A stretch of 64,000 bases of DNA, from positions 1,529,857 through 1,593,856 of the forward strand of contig BDGG01000013.1 in assembly GCA_001949185.1 (NCBI GenBank), given 5' to 3'. Both the position numbers and the translations under genes were made by a program. The first letter of the stretch is position 1. The number at the start of each line of letters is the position of its first letter. This DNA comes from Ramazzottius varieornatus. Lineage: Eukaryota; Tardigrada; Eutardigrada; Parachela; Ramazzottiidae. The notes under the pieces are model-generated. The model had not been told where the DNA came from. It saw only the letters and a list, made by a program, of their open reading frames with translations, and did not search any database. This document shows positions 1-11,447 of this stretch, in pieces.

Positions 1-1421
1 TGGGGTAGTTTAGGCCAGGCCTTGCCGCTGCGGCGGCACTTCCAGACAGTAGCAGCTCTCGAAAACGTCGCGTTAAAATCTAGCCGAGGCGCGGTGCTTT
101 GGGGGGAGCATCGACGTAAAAGTCTTCGCAACCCGGAAGTCAGGGAGCTTTCGCCAAACCGAAAGTTGGCGCACGTCAGCATAATCCTCGGCCCAAAAAA
201 ACGTTTTAAAAATATTCAATGCTATTCAGTCAGTATGAGGTAAACGACATAATTCGGGCATATTTTTTCTCAGCTCCTGCTGCGCGTAATGAACTGTTTC
301 TTGTTTCCTGAAGTATATTATCCCTCTCCTTGAGGTTTCAATAGGTTTGAGGACGACAAAGCGTTGTGGATTACGGGAATTTGGCCTGGAAGAGAGATGG
401 GTTTGTCCAATGTTAAAATGCCTAATGTTGTATCAACAGGCGTACGATGAGAGATAAATCAAGCGTTGACGATAGTCTTCGATCTTTTCGTGTCGCCCGA
501 ATTATGTCGTTTACCTCATAACACTGTCTGAAATCAGCAAAACTTTATCTTTTGTGAGCGTTCGTTCTGTCGCTAGAACCGTGAGCGACAAACGTACGTG
601 TAAGCAGAACATTTTCATTAATTTCCCGTTTATTTTTGCTTTTTCGTTTCGCAGCGGTTCAGAAATATTCTTTTGGTTTTCTTTTAGTAAGACATAAATT
701 TACCTATTGTATCAAAATTATTCCAGAAGAGTCGGTGTTGTCGCGAGTGGGCTGTAATTAATCTGGCTGATGCGGGGAAGTTTCGCCCGTAATTAAAACT
801 CATGGTTTCCCACGAACCCTAGCAATCAAACGATCAAAGTTTGTTCAGCAAATCTGCATGAAAACGCAAGTCGAAAAGATGCTCTGTCTAATGAGTAGAA
901 GGATGATAATATTAATACTAGCTAGTGGTTCTGACCACTGGGAAGGCCGAGCAAAGGAGGTAAAAGAATATAGGCCACACATTTCTACTGCGTTACGTTG
1001 CACTTTCGAGTAAAAAATTTCTATGACCCGGATCAAGTTACGCATTTGTTTTCAGTACAGAGTTTGCGATATGTGAAAGCTCGAAGAATCTGATCGTCCA
1101 TTGAAATCTCGACAGACTTAAAAGGGCCTCGCCTCGCTCGGCCTGATCAAGCCAGATTTTCAAAATCGGTCAAACTTATAGGAATCACCCTGTATGGTGA
1201 TCAAGAGGTATATCCACTTCAATTGGCCAAGTACAGTACATCCAGTCACATGAACTCTTACAATTATGGATCTATCTCAGTCACAGATCAGGCTGCTTCC
1301 GATGTGCTTCCTCCATCCGGAAGAACAGATCTAGATCGATGCAGACCTCAAACCGTCACATCCCTTCCGTCAGTACTCGCCTCTTCTCCACTTACAGTCC
1401 GTAAAATTTCTCAGATAGACA
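1..1421. other. Intergenic stretch upstream of the receptor gene
   Basis: I see no convincing coding exon here. The one clear structure is the inverted-repeat element at 236-518. The last part (about 1200-1421) is probably promoter and 5' leader of the receptor gene that starts at 1422. A short open frame at 1223-1438 has no recognisable product. Confidence 0.5.
236..518. mobile_element. MITE-like element with perfect 24-base inverted ends
   Basis: The left end reads TGAGGTAAACGACATAATTC and continues four more bases to 259. The right end (495-518) is its exact reverse complement. Both ends are flanked by TA (234-235 and 519-520), the target duplication expected of Tc1/mariner-type transposition. 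The 283-base element has no open frame of note, so it is probably non-autonomous. No other copy was noticed in this window. Confidence 0.75.
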
Positions 1422-4400
1422 ATGTTTCTCGAAAATGACTTTCTGCTGTTGGGTTTGATCCTGTCCGGGTTTTTAAAACGCGCTACCGCCCATTCTGGTC
1501 TTAATTTCGTCACAATCAGCACCGGTGACAACCCTCTATTCGGCCACATCGCGTCCGAACCTGGCTTTTTGGCCGCGTATAACCGCTTGAGACCACTTTA
1601 TCCAGAAGCCCTTTCGAACTCCACTTGGCATTCATTGTACTGTCCCGGTGGAAATATTTTATGCGCCGATGCAGCCATGCAAATGGAATTTATCGCCGGT
1701 GACATTTACGACTTACTTAAAAATGTATCCGGGTTGACCATTCTACTCTCTACCGGTTGCAGCCTGGAAGTGATAGTCTTGGGGGACTTTGCTCGCGAGT
1801 GGAATGTGCCGTTATTCTCGAGCACTTCCGGGGATACCCGTTTGGCTAATAAAGAGCGGTTTCCGACGGTTATCTCGGCAACTGGAGGAGCAGACCATAC
1901 GTCGATGGCCCGGGCCGCGAAAGCGTTGTTGGACATGTATCAATGGACGACTTTGACTTTTCTTGTTGATTCGGGCTCGCAGTATCCCGGACTGAACACC
2001 TTTTTCAGTCTGTCGTACTCGAACATCAAAGCCCACTTACAGCTTCATTTGGGACGTTACACAATCTACACCCTCCGTTTTGATTCGGGCAGTGAGGACA
2101 AGGATATCGATGAGCTCCTGCGGAAAACCAAAAGACAAAGTAGAGGTAATTAAGAGTGTAAAATTCATTCAGGAAGCTGCGCGCTTCGTAGTGTTGACCT
2201 GCTAATATGGTTTTGATTTCGTTGCAGTTGTCTTTGTCTTTACTCATCCCAGAATCCTGAGGGACATCATGGTAAAATGATCTTGGTCAAGCTACGTCTT
2301 ACGGCGGTCACTGCGGTGTGTTTACCATTCTTCGTGGTTCAGGTTCGATCTTTTCACCAGAGGATGACAGATGGATCTTATGTAAGTGGGGTGTAACGTA
2401 CATGCGGCAGCGACGTCATGCCACTTCAAACTTCCGTAGTGTTGTGCTGCGTGACGAAGATCTATACTGTATATGCATGGGATGCTTGAAGTTCCTGGAT
2501 GTCGCGATTGCTCGGACAAATTGGTTTGCCATTACTAGGTCTTCCTGGCTTCGATGCTGCCCATTGTTCCCACTCGTGGCCCGATTACATGGAAGTACTT
2601 GGACGCCGATGACACAGTAGGAGCTAACAAATTGTTCGATTTAATTCCAAAGTAGTGTACAACGAGGGACAGAAATATTCAGCTTCCCCGCGATGATTAT
2701 TACCTGTCGTTCGTTTGTAGGCCGCCTTCGAAGCTTTTCGGAATCTTATAGTCTTTCAGACAGCAGAACCAGCGTGGGCGCAAATCAACGACTGGCTCGC
2801 CGATATCGCAGCTACCACGTTTGACCACTACAATGTTTCCTTAACAGCGGATCGATCTGTAAATGAGTTCGCCATTTCATCATACGAAGTGTTCTATGCA
2901 TTGACTGAGGTAATTGGACCTGTTTCGCAAGTCATGTTTTCGGCTTGCACAGTATAAGTATAGGTTTTATGCTGTGCAGTTATCCACGGCTTATGTTTTG
3001 CCTAATATCGTTGCATAGAATTTAAATTCTGTGCAAGCTGAGTTGATTGTACTATTGACCACTTTGGTCGAAATTTCAAATTTTGGTGGAGTGGAGCGTG
3101 ATCAGACCAATCAGCGAATTGGACTTGGCGCGTCAAGTGATCCGAGCTACACGTCTCTCCCACATTGCGCCACTTCACGTCCGTCTCGTTCTTTCTCGAA
3201 ATCCATCATGTTTTCGACCGAAACTAGCATTGAAGTTAGGAAGAGATAATTGTCTTCCCGAAACTATCGCCAGAAAAAGCGAAAGAAGTCCGGGCTTTAT
3301 CCAGTAGAGGGCTAAATGACGGGCGCCGCGAATTCCGATGCCCTGCTGAACTCGCGCGGCCTAATAACCCTTTATGCTTTATATCCCAATATTCTGTGCC
3401 GGAAGTGAGCAAACCGCGAAACCGTTTCTGCACAGAAGCTGACACAGTATAAAATCATGAGATTTTATTCTATTCAGAGCCGAAACGTGTCTTGCGAAAC
3501 AGGTCTATTAAGTGGCGCCACTTATGTATAGTGGTACTTTGTTTGTCCTGGAAACCACGCAAAATAAATACCCTCAGCTGTGCTTGTTTGTCAGGTACTC
3601 AACAGAAGTGGCCTTCTCATCCATTCCGACAAATTGCTCAACGGAAGAACACTGATGGAAAGGCTATGGAACTCGTCATTGACACTTCCTTCTCGCGATT
3701 TCACAATTTCTGGTAATGGTATGCGGATCACAAACATCTCGTTTATGCAACTGGACGTGAATACAGAACAGATGAAGGTAATGTAAATCCCCTTCCGGCC
3801 GCTATTTTAACACTTCCACTACCATATGTCTTGTGTCGGAACTGAACCATGGGGTCAAACGAACCCACAATCTGTAACTGGTTGAAATGGATGGGTGGGG
3901 CTTGAATTCACCAGTGACACGAAGCAAGTTTCTTCGAAAGTCCGAATTTCTCTGCGATCAGTGAAGCCTTTCAGTCGAGACTGGGCACATTTCTCCACTT
4001 CCATGTTTATCTGGGAAGAAATTCCACAGTGTGGGAAGAATCAGAAAATGTATAACCGTATCCTGGCTCGATGCCAGAGGGAACGGGTGTTCCCGCAGCA
4101 GGGAGGTCACTTCAGGCTTAGTTAAGAGCCTCATTCGAGAAGTGGGACTCTTTGGCCTTTGGGTTCAGCAGGAAGGTTTTCCAAGTTCACGCTGGCCGTC
4201 GGGCTGGTTCCGGAACGTGCGAGTCGTAATTCGGTTGAAAAGTTGCTATAGGGGCCAAGTTTTTTCATGCGTTCGTGTTTTTTCCATGGGCTCGAGTTTC
4301 CGGTCACGTGATCTGTGCATCTCTTTCCCTGTAGGGGATTCAGGATCGAGCCAAGCAAGTGTTTCGTTTCGTTCAGGATGAGATTTTGAGTAAATCTAAC

Positions 4401-5255
4401 CAATTCGTTCTTGATGGATGCGTGGACCGCAAAATAATCTTTTCCCTGCATCTCTTAAGCCTTGAAAATTCTCGGGGGAAAGACGATATTGTTGCTTCAC
4501 TACGGTGACGAGTACTATGTATTTTGTCCAGGCAACGCAAAAAACGGCATATCATCGCCGCATATAGATACGTTGAAAACGGAGCCCGCACCCCAGAAAG
4601 AACTGTGGCTCTGTGATCGTTTGCACCCCATGGTGCATACGCCTGGTCTAATTACCGGCCTGGACAAAATTTCCGAGTCCCCGGCCGAAAGCGGCAGCAG
4701 CTAGAAAAACTGATCAACCAATCAAGGCGGTTCCGCTTTCAGGCGGTGGCCGGAAATTTCTTCCAGCCCGGTAATCAGGCCTGACGCGTGTACTGCAAGT
4801 ATCAAACATTCACACAAAATTTTTCATCAGATAGCATGGAAATATATCTCGGCGAATGCGTCGCTGGTTTCCGTTTCCTTTTTGACGGACCAATGGAAAG
4901 CCGGTCCGCCACCGCAGGATCGTCCATTGTGTGGTTTTACCGGCGACCTGTGTCCTCTGACCGGTACCGGCGCAGCGAACTCTACCGCAACGGCGGCAGT
5001 AACAATGATAGTGTTCCTGATATGCTCCGCTTGTGCTGTTGTTTCATGGTATGGCCCGATGTGGAATAGCGTTAATTCCTCGTGCATCGAGGTGCAAAAG
5101 ATGAACGCAAGCGTCTTTGCAGGGAAAAATCACGCTCCAGGAAACTGCGGGAGAACGAAAGGTGGTGGGCTGTCGATCTGAGGAGTTTCAGAACTGTTGT
5201 CCGGTGTCCGCCCGCCGTTCCTGTCTTTGTGAAAAGTCTACGGAATCTAGACTAG
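1422..5255 (+). CDS. Natriuretic peptide receptor-like protein, short-tailed (NPR-C type)
   Basis: Exons 1422-2145, 2228-2271, 2343-2381, 2539-2616, 2721-2909, 3595-3777, 4831-5048 and 5123-5255 join in phase to a protein of about 535 residues. It has a hydrophobic signal peptide, an ANF-receptor ligand-binding domain of about 450 residues (including a THPRILRDIM stretch), and the juxtamembrane motif WKAGPPPQDRPLCGF seen in natriuretic receptors and receptor guanylate cyclases. One membrane helix follows at about 476-491, then a 43-residue basic tail with KLRENERWW, typical of the start of a receptor-cyclase cytoplasmic region. It then stops. No kinase-homology or cyclase domain lies between 5255 and the next gene at 5712. 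Length and layout match vertebrate NPR-C (about 540 residues), so it is likely a clearance or G-protein-coupled receptor. A truncated receptor cyclase is the alternative. Confidence 0.85.
2919..3503. mobile_element. Inverted-repeat element inside an intron of the receptor gene
   Basis: The stretch CCTGTTTCGCAAGTCATGTT begins the left arm at 2919, and a near-complement ends at 3503 (about 28 bases per arm, a few mismatches). The element fills most of the intron 2910-3594. Short open frames inside it show no known protein. I see no clear target duplication. Confidence 0.5.
4632..4800. repeat. Foldback repeat in a receptor intron
   Basis: Arms at about 4635-4690 and 4735-4798 are imperfect reverse complements, sharing ATTACCGG and AAATTTCCG cores in opposite orientation. 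It lies in the intron 3778-4830. It is probably a degenerate foldback element with no coding content. Confidence 0.45.
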
Positions 5256-5711
5256 GTTGCACAATCAGCGTTAGTATTTTCCTATTCTCAAAAAAATTGG
5301 TACTTGCTGATCTCATAAGCGGTACATTCGATATTCGGTGTAACGCTTGTCTTTTGGAGGATGCAGCAGTCGACCTTGAGAATCGATTCGCTCATCTCAA
5401 AATTACTGGCACGCAACAGGGCTGGTCCAAGTCGCGCTTACGGTATCAAGCGTCTTTGCCCACATCACATGCAAGTAAAACATCAAGGACGAAAAACATT
5501 ACAAGCAAGCTGAAAACCGGAATCAAATGCTACAAAAGATTTAAGGGCACAGATAGGAACTCGACTGAAAAGATGTAGGAACGAACGACTGTAGCGTATC
5601 ACAAGATTTAAGGCCTAAAACTTGAAAAATGTTTGTCATGGTACTTTTATCATGTTGTAAGATCATGTAATGGTCCTCAGTTTCAGAAAGAAGCATAAAA
5701 AGAAGCCACTT

Positions 5712-7969
5712 TTATTCGATATCGGCGTTCGAGCTGTCTTCCGGTTCGTATCCATCCGGTGTCAACCCGCAAGGTCTTCGGAACTCCTGGCCGTATTCAT
5801 GGATCCACTTGTTGGACACCCACTTCACACCCGACAAGACAGGGCAAGCTGCATGTCGTGTTCGTAAGTCTCCCTCACCGTTCTTGTGAAGGTTGTGCCA
5901 GAAGACTGCCGAACCTTTTTCTGGCCAGAAGGCCTTGTTGAGGCGTGGGAAAACAGTGGCGCCACCGGCTTCCACATCCGACATATAAAGCAGCCAGGTG
6001 GCGATGCGGTTGCCCATACCCAGGCTTTGGAAAGCCTTTGCTTCGGCTTTCCGGGCGAAGTCAAAATGGGGCTCGTAGTGTCCACCGATACCGTAGTTGG
6101 CGATCTGGAGTTCTTCGGCGTAATCAGTGTCCAGGCCGGTGATGGCCGTGATGCGCTTGTTGACTCGGTCGATTACTTCGTGGTCGTCCTTGTGAAGCCA
6201 AGCACTATATTACAGATAAACCAAATAAACATCCTGACAGACGCATCGATCTGGAGAATCCGCAGTACTATACTGGAGGTGGAATAACGTACCTTTTAGA
6301 TATCCGGTAGTGGGCAGTCTCCAGTTCGCCGGTGATGGAGTTTTGAACAGTGGCGCGAGCCAACCGAGGAGCAGCCAGCATTTTGATGACGGTCATCTCA
6401 TTGTCGGACACCACTTGATGGTACATGAGCATGTCCGGATCGATGTTAAGAAGCTCAGCCTTGACCGGCTGCACCACGAAAGACGGACTGGGCACGGCGT
6501 AATAGCACTTCAACCTCGGATCCACCGAGGCGTCCTGCAAGGAAAAGGACAACGTTGTAAATCATCGTATTCCAATTAGCTGTGGAATTCAGTAACGGTG
6601 TTTGGAATTTTCAACGCACATCAATGCGAGGTGCCATATTTTTCATATTTGTTTGCAATTTTTCACGCCATTTCATACATACTGCTTGCTTTTCTCCACG
6701 GCAAAGGACTTCATAAAGCCTTTTCTCCGTCTCCCAGTTGTTCGGTTTGACTTGTATAGTTCCTTTCTTGGCGACCACAGTTTTTCCATCATCTCCCTTC
6801 TTTCTGCCTTCCGACCTCACCGCGATCTCCTTCTCGTAGTACCCAATGTTATTTTGCGCTCGTTCGTGGGTGGGTTCATAGGCCAGCAGTTGGTTGGTGA
6901 AGCGGAGAGCAGTCCGCACATCTCCCTTCATATAATTGCCGAAAGCCAGATATTCCAAAACATCGACCCGCGAAGTGGTGTCATTACTCAGCTCGGTAGC
7001 TGGGACGTCATCGAAGCGCTGAAGCGCAGTGGTCATCCAGTCGATCGAGTGGTCGTAGTCCTTAAAGTTATAGAGTACGCGGCCCAGCTCGAAGCATTCC
7101 GCCGGAGTCAGGGAAGGAGAGACCGCGACGCCTTTGATTTTTCCTTTGGCTATCGAAAGAGAATCTATCCGATAGGTATCTTGTAGACGGGATAACGCCA
7201 CGGCGACACCGGTAAGGTCTTCGTCGGTCGGGAACGTCAGTACGCTGCGCTGGTTGAAAACAATCTGGAGGTATTCTGCAAGTGACACGTTGAAATATCG
7301 TAGCAAAACCAGGCAAGCTGCCGGAGGCAATAGGTTGCGAGCTGAACGTCTATGGTTATGCTACAGTACGGCATCCATTCAGTTCGTGAATATCGGAAGC
7401 CGACGAGAACGTTGATGGTATAACATCTTTCTTGATTTTCTTACCTCGGCCAAGAGGCGCATTTAAGGAGTCCTCAATTTCTTTCCAGTCAGTAGTCAGG
7501 CGTTTGATGAGACGGTAGGTATTAACAGGATGAGCGATGAATTTTTCGACCCCGTCAGCCGCTACCTTCCGGTACAGTTCTTTGAACTCGTTTGTGTACC
7601 TGAAAATAGCAGACAAACAATGACACCTATCAGTCACCGACAGCGGTATGCATTCAATCGGCGAAATAATGCATTGCCAAACTGACAGGATATTGTTGAA
7701 ATATTTTTCAAAGGTATTTATTCAACAGAGGATTCAAATATATGTCGTGCCTCGCTGAGTGTCATGATTTATTTGTATTCTGCAACTTACCGTCTCACTT
7801 TCAGCAAACGCGCTTCTTCAGCTGCAAGATAATTTTCTAGCGTCTCCACAACGTCTTTTTCCGATATTATTAAATTTTCTAACTCCGCCATGGATGTAAA
7901 CACCTCTGCTCGTGATATGCATAAAAGCTGCAAGAAGGATAACAAGAAACCGCATATCAAAACATCCAT
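5712..7969 (-). CDS. P4HA: Prolyl 4-hydroxylase subunit alpha
   Basis: Five exons (7791-7969, 7445-7599, 6683-7275, 6293-6534, 5712-6204) join in phase to about 553 residues, close to the usual 530-550. The enzyme hydroxylates proline in collagen-type repeats in the endoplasmic reticulum, using iron, oxygen, 2-oxoglutarate and ascorbate. The order is signal peptide, N-terminal dimerisation region (FTSMAELENLI...), TPR peptide-substrate domain ending in LYEVLCRGE, then the catalytic domain. The iron ligands are H436 and D438 (HYEPHFD) and H507 (RHAACPV), with K517 (GVKWV) for 2-oxoglutarate. Their spacing equals that of the human enzyme (each 24 higher). The start at 7969 was chosen because the signal peptide follows directly. 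An upstream in-frame start at 8014 would bury it. The gene is convergent with the receptor gene. Confidence 0.95.
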
Positions 7970-9036
7970 CTCTCTTTCCCACGTGGTGTCCAAGCACAAA
8001 AACTTGACTACCAAGATGCTGATTTATCTACAGAATCCAGATATAAAAACAAAGCTTGGTGGAATGCACAGCCGGTCAAACTTTTACTGGAACAAGCAAT
8101 ACTATCGCGGTTGTTTCATAAATTGTTCATAGTATGCCGCGGCAAAAAGTTGATGTCGGATGATAGTTGAAGAATGTGGTGCATCAAAATATGGAACATT
8201 CACAGATGCGGTAAAAATCTTTGGCAATTCCCCCATGTGCGATGGATCTGTGATTCTGTATGGCTCAAATCAGACTGCATGGAAAGTGTCTTATCGCGCA
8301 GAAAATCGGGCATTTGGGCCATCGAGTCGCACATTTCGCTGTGCTGTCTACGCGGTGGGCTTGTACAAACTGTGTGCTACTGCCAGGCAGAAATCGACAT
8401 GCGCCATCCATTTGCAATGCTCTTCCTCGCTGCCGTGCTGTGCCCCCGTACAGGAGGAAGTATTCGCTTGAATGGCCTACAGACCATGTGTACATAAAGT
8501 CTGAGCAGTCAGCAGTGTCTCAACTTTCGAGCCAGCGGAAGCGGCATCTTTATGCATATGGAGAAGGAAGTTGGAACGAGGATCTAAATTTAGGTATCAA
8601 GTTGGTGCCGAACTTGACCACAAAGGCCAAATACCAACATACGTTTGCAATCTGGAGCCTATACGCAAGCAATCTGGCTCATGGTGTTACCGCAGCGCCA
8701 TCTGGAAGTGAGGTGAGGTTTCGATTTGTCAAGAATTCATTAGCCGCGAACTACGAGTTACATAAACTCGGAAGGAAACATGGACGACGTGCATAAGCAA
8801 TTTGGGAGAAAAACAAGAAATGCTAAGAATTCCTTCTGAAACCCGAGAAGCTGATCGGATACTGTATCCCACTTCAAGCGGAAGAATTTTCCCATAGTAG
8901 AAAAGTGCGCCACCTATGCAGCAGAGTGGCTTCCGGTTGCGAGGAGGAGAATTCTCTGGCCTCAATGACGATGTTGCACCCATAAGGCTTTCGTGATATT
9001 TTTTATCTGTTCTTACTCTTTTTCTCTTTCCTCTCT
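7970..9036. other. Intergenic stretch between P4HA and the NAP1-like gene
   Basis: Several open frames occur on the plus strand, the longest at 8260-8796 (178 residues), but none shows a domain I recognise and they overlap one another in different frames. A TGCGCCAC-type motif lies at about 8906-8913. The P4HA promoter should be in the 7970-8200 part. Confidence 0.4.
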
Positions 9037-10152
9037 TTAGCGGCCACCCTTGCTAGCTTTCCTTGCGTCCGTCTCATTATCCGAACCGCCTTCCTCCTCG
9101 CTTAGTCCTTCAGCACCCTCGTCTTCCGACTCACTATACTCTCCCGAATAATCACTATCGTCCACACCGTCCGTATCCGCCTCTCCCGTATAGAACAGCA
9201 AAGCTCGCGGGATAATCCTTGTCCTCAACGCCGTCGCAATCTCATACTCGATACCCGCCTGTTCTGCCTTCTCCATCAGATCCTCGTCTTCGCCTTCGGC
9301 CAACATCTGTCCGATCTTTCCCAGATCCACAATAGCCGGCGTGAAGAAATCAAAGAACGAATCCACACGTTTATCGTCCTTTGAGTTGACATTCCCACCA
9401 GCCGGTCCTCGCTTCGTCAGGTTCTTCCCTTCCTTCCACTTGATCTCACATCCTTCCGTCTTGGTCGGCATCAACCCGCTGGACGAGTACAGTTGCGCAG
9501 GGGACATATCCAGTCCGTATTCGAAGTAGCGCGTCAGAGTCGTATTGGTGAAGTACGGGTTGGGAAGAGATTCAAAGATCAGCGTGAAGGCCAACGGGGA
9601 GTCTTTGTACTCGACTCGCACATCCTTCAAAAACTCCAAGGCAGCCACGTCTTGTGGATGAATCATGTCAGCAGTATGAGCGGCGTAGTTCAACACGACC
9701 AACCAGAACTTGGGTATACCCATTTGGCCGTCGTCAGGCGAAGTGGGGATGTCAGCGCGAGGACCGAGTGCGAACTTGCCTTCGTCAGCAGAAGGCTCGT
9801 ACTTCCCAATGATAATGTCCTGACGCTTGCGGTAGAGGTGTTCGAGGTTACGGTAGTGTTCGGCTTCCAGCTTGAAGATGGCGGTTTGCAGCTCGACTTC
9901 GCGCTGACGGGTCTCCATGTGGATATGACGAAGAGCGTTGAGGCGCTTGTGGATGTTTTCGGGGAAGTTCGTCTGTTCGGCTCGGGAATCGCCACCAGTG
10001 GCGGATACGGCGCTGCTGGTATGCTCCGACACGTCGGAGACGTCACCGGCATCGCGGCGAGACGTAGATGGTTTTGGACTGTCGGTGGACTTGCTCAAGG
10101 GAGCCTTGGAGGTGGTGGGAACACCGGACCCGGACTTGGCAGTAGCTGCCAT
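9037..10152 (-). CDS. Nucleosome assembly protein 1-like histone chaperone, intronless
   Basis: A single uninterrupted frame encodes 371 residues. NAP1 proteins bind H2A-H2B and H3-H4, shuttle them to the nucleus and help assemble nucleosomes. The N-terminal third is a disordered Ser/Thr/Pro region. A long dimerisation helix follows (EVELQTAIFKLEAEHYRNLE), then the NAP fold with GIPKFWL, the LEFLKDVRVEY strand and the LPNPYFTNTTLTRYFEYGL region, then FDFF. The tail is strongly acidic and Ser-rich, as usual. The start at 10152 was preferred to an in-frame upstream ATG at 10353 because those 67 residues lack NAP character and resemble leader sequence. The lack of introns, beside intron-rich neighbours, suggests a retrocopy that stayed functional. 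Confidence 0.92.
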   Translation of the reverse strand: MAATAKSGSGVPTTSKAPLSKSTDSPKPSTSRRDAGDVSDVSEHTSSAVSATGGDSRAEQTNFPENIHKRLNALRHIHMETRQREVELQTAIFKLEAEHYRNLEHLYRKRQDIIIGKYEPSADEGKFALGPRADIPTSPDDGQMGIPKFWLVVLNYAAHTADMIHPQDVAALEFLKDVRVEYKDSPLAFTLIFESLPNPYFTNTTLTRYFEYGLDMSPAQLYSSSGLMPTKTEGCEIKWKEGKNLTKRGPAGGNVNSKDDKRVDSFFDFFTPAIVDLGKIGQMLAEGEDEDLMEKAEQAGIEYEIATALRTRIIPRALLFYTGEADTDGVDDSDYSGEYSESEDEGAEGLSEEEGGSDNETDARKASKGGR

Positions 10153-11447
10153 TGTTTGCCGGGAACGAAATAGCTGGATCCGTGACAGCTGGAAAGAGTA
10201 TGTAGTTTTCAGGAAGAATGAGCTGCTTTCTCTAATCGTACATGGGAGGTTCGGTCGGGAGGCAGCAACGCCAGTTTGAATTGTAACCGTGACAACCACT
10301 GTGTTACAGAAAGGAAGCTGGTGGAGCCATCTGCAGTAAGAAAACGGCTCCAACCTGCGATGACGTCACAGCGGGAAGTCATTATCGTATTTTGCAGTCT
10401 GCTCCGGGCCTCCGGCGCTGAATAATATCATGTCCACATCGCGACCCGCTATTTTCAGGCACGAACACGCAGTACTTGCAGGTGTACGTGCGGTCCGCAC
10501 CTGCCCAGAAGAATGCGATAGGCCTACCCAGGAGAAAAGTGTTGGGTTGCGAGATGGGGTCGGGCAGGACTGCAGTATCGTTCCGACTTGACGGTCAGCT
10601 GAACCCCGGAAGAAACCCCAAAGCTGAATGCTGAAGGACAAAATATTTGTTCAACATTGCTAGTGTGATTCGTTATTGATTCGGACAGGCAATGTTACCT
10701 GAGCATTGCCGCGAGTAGGATTTGCAGAATGGTCAGAATGTTATCCGAGTGAGTTTGTCGTTTGATTCTCGCTTATGGTTGATTGGTACAGCATTCACGC
10801 GTTTAGCATTGCCTTCACATTCCTGCCCGTGGTTTTAAGCGGCAGAAACTTGATTTGGTAGCCACAAGCCTGTCAATAGTAATGATTTATGAAAATCTGG
10901 AAAATACTTCGGAGAGAGTGCACGAGGATCTGTGATCTCTAAAAACTAGGCTACAAAATGCCAACAACACAGGGCCAGAAAGGGCGAGACAAAATTAAGT
11001 AGATAACAATTACAAACAACCAAAGCTCCAGAAAAGGAGCGAATAAGATTATCATAAAAAACAACAGGTACTTTAAAGTGAGACTGCCGTGGGACAAGAT
11101 TGGTCCGGGTCTGCGCAAAGAATCCCCCCGGTACGCGTCGTTCTGGCTGTTATGTGTCAAGTCATAGCGATCAGCCGATCGATACACACGTTGACTAGAT
11201 ATTTCACCCACCATCCGCTAGGTGTTTTTACACGCACCCGGACCCAAACCTGTCCCGCATCATTGGTACGTTAAAGTAATCGGCCACGGAGACCGCAAAG
11301 ACGGTTCAAATAATTTAAACTGAGAAAACTGCAAAGATAACGAGGAATCTTGAGTCAAGAGCTCAAATGATAACAGGTTCAAAAGAGGTAAGATAATTCA
11401 AACGGAATAAAAACAGATTTGGCTGAATTCCGGCATGGTTGTTTGGT
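10153..11447. other. Intergenic stretch, no gene recognised
   Basis: This stretch holds the promoter and probable 5' leader of the NAP1-like gene and little else I can support. A minus-strand open frame at 10366-10641 (91 residues) has no recognisable features. Confidence 0.4.

Noticed and set aside
4462-4704. 80-residue frame in the receptor intron
   Set aside because: It overlaps a foldback repeat, and the flanking exons join in phase without it.
8260-8796. 178-residue open frame between P4HA and NAP1
   Set aside because: No recognisable motif, poor composition, and competing frames over the same bases. No splice support.
9493-10173. 226-residue plus-strand frame
   Set aside because: Antisense shadow of the NAP1-like coding sequence.
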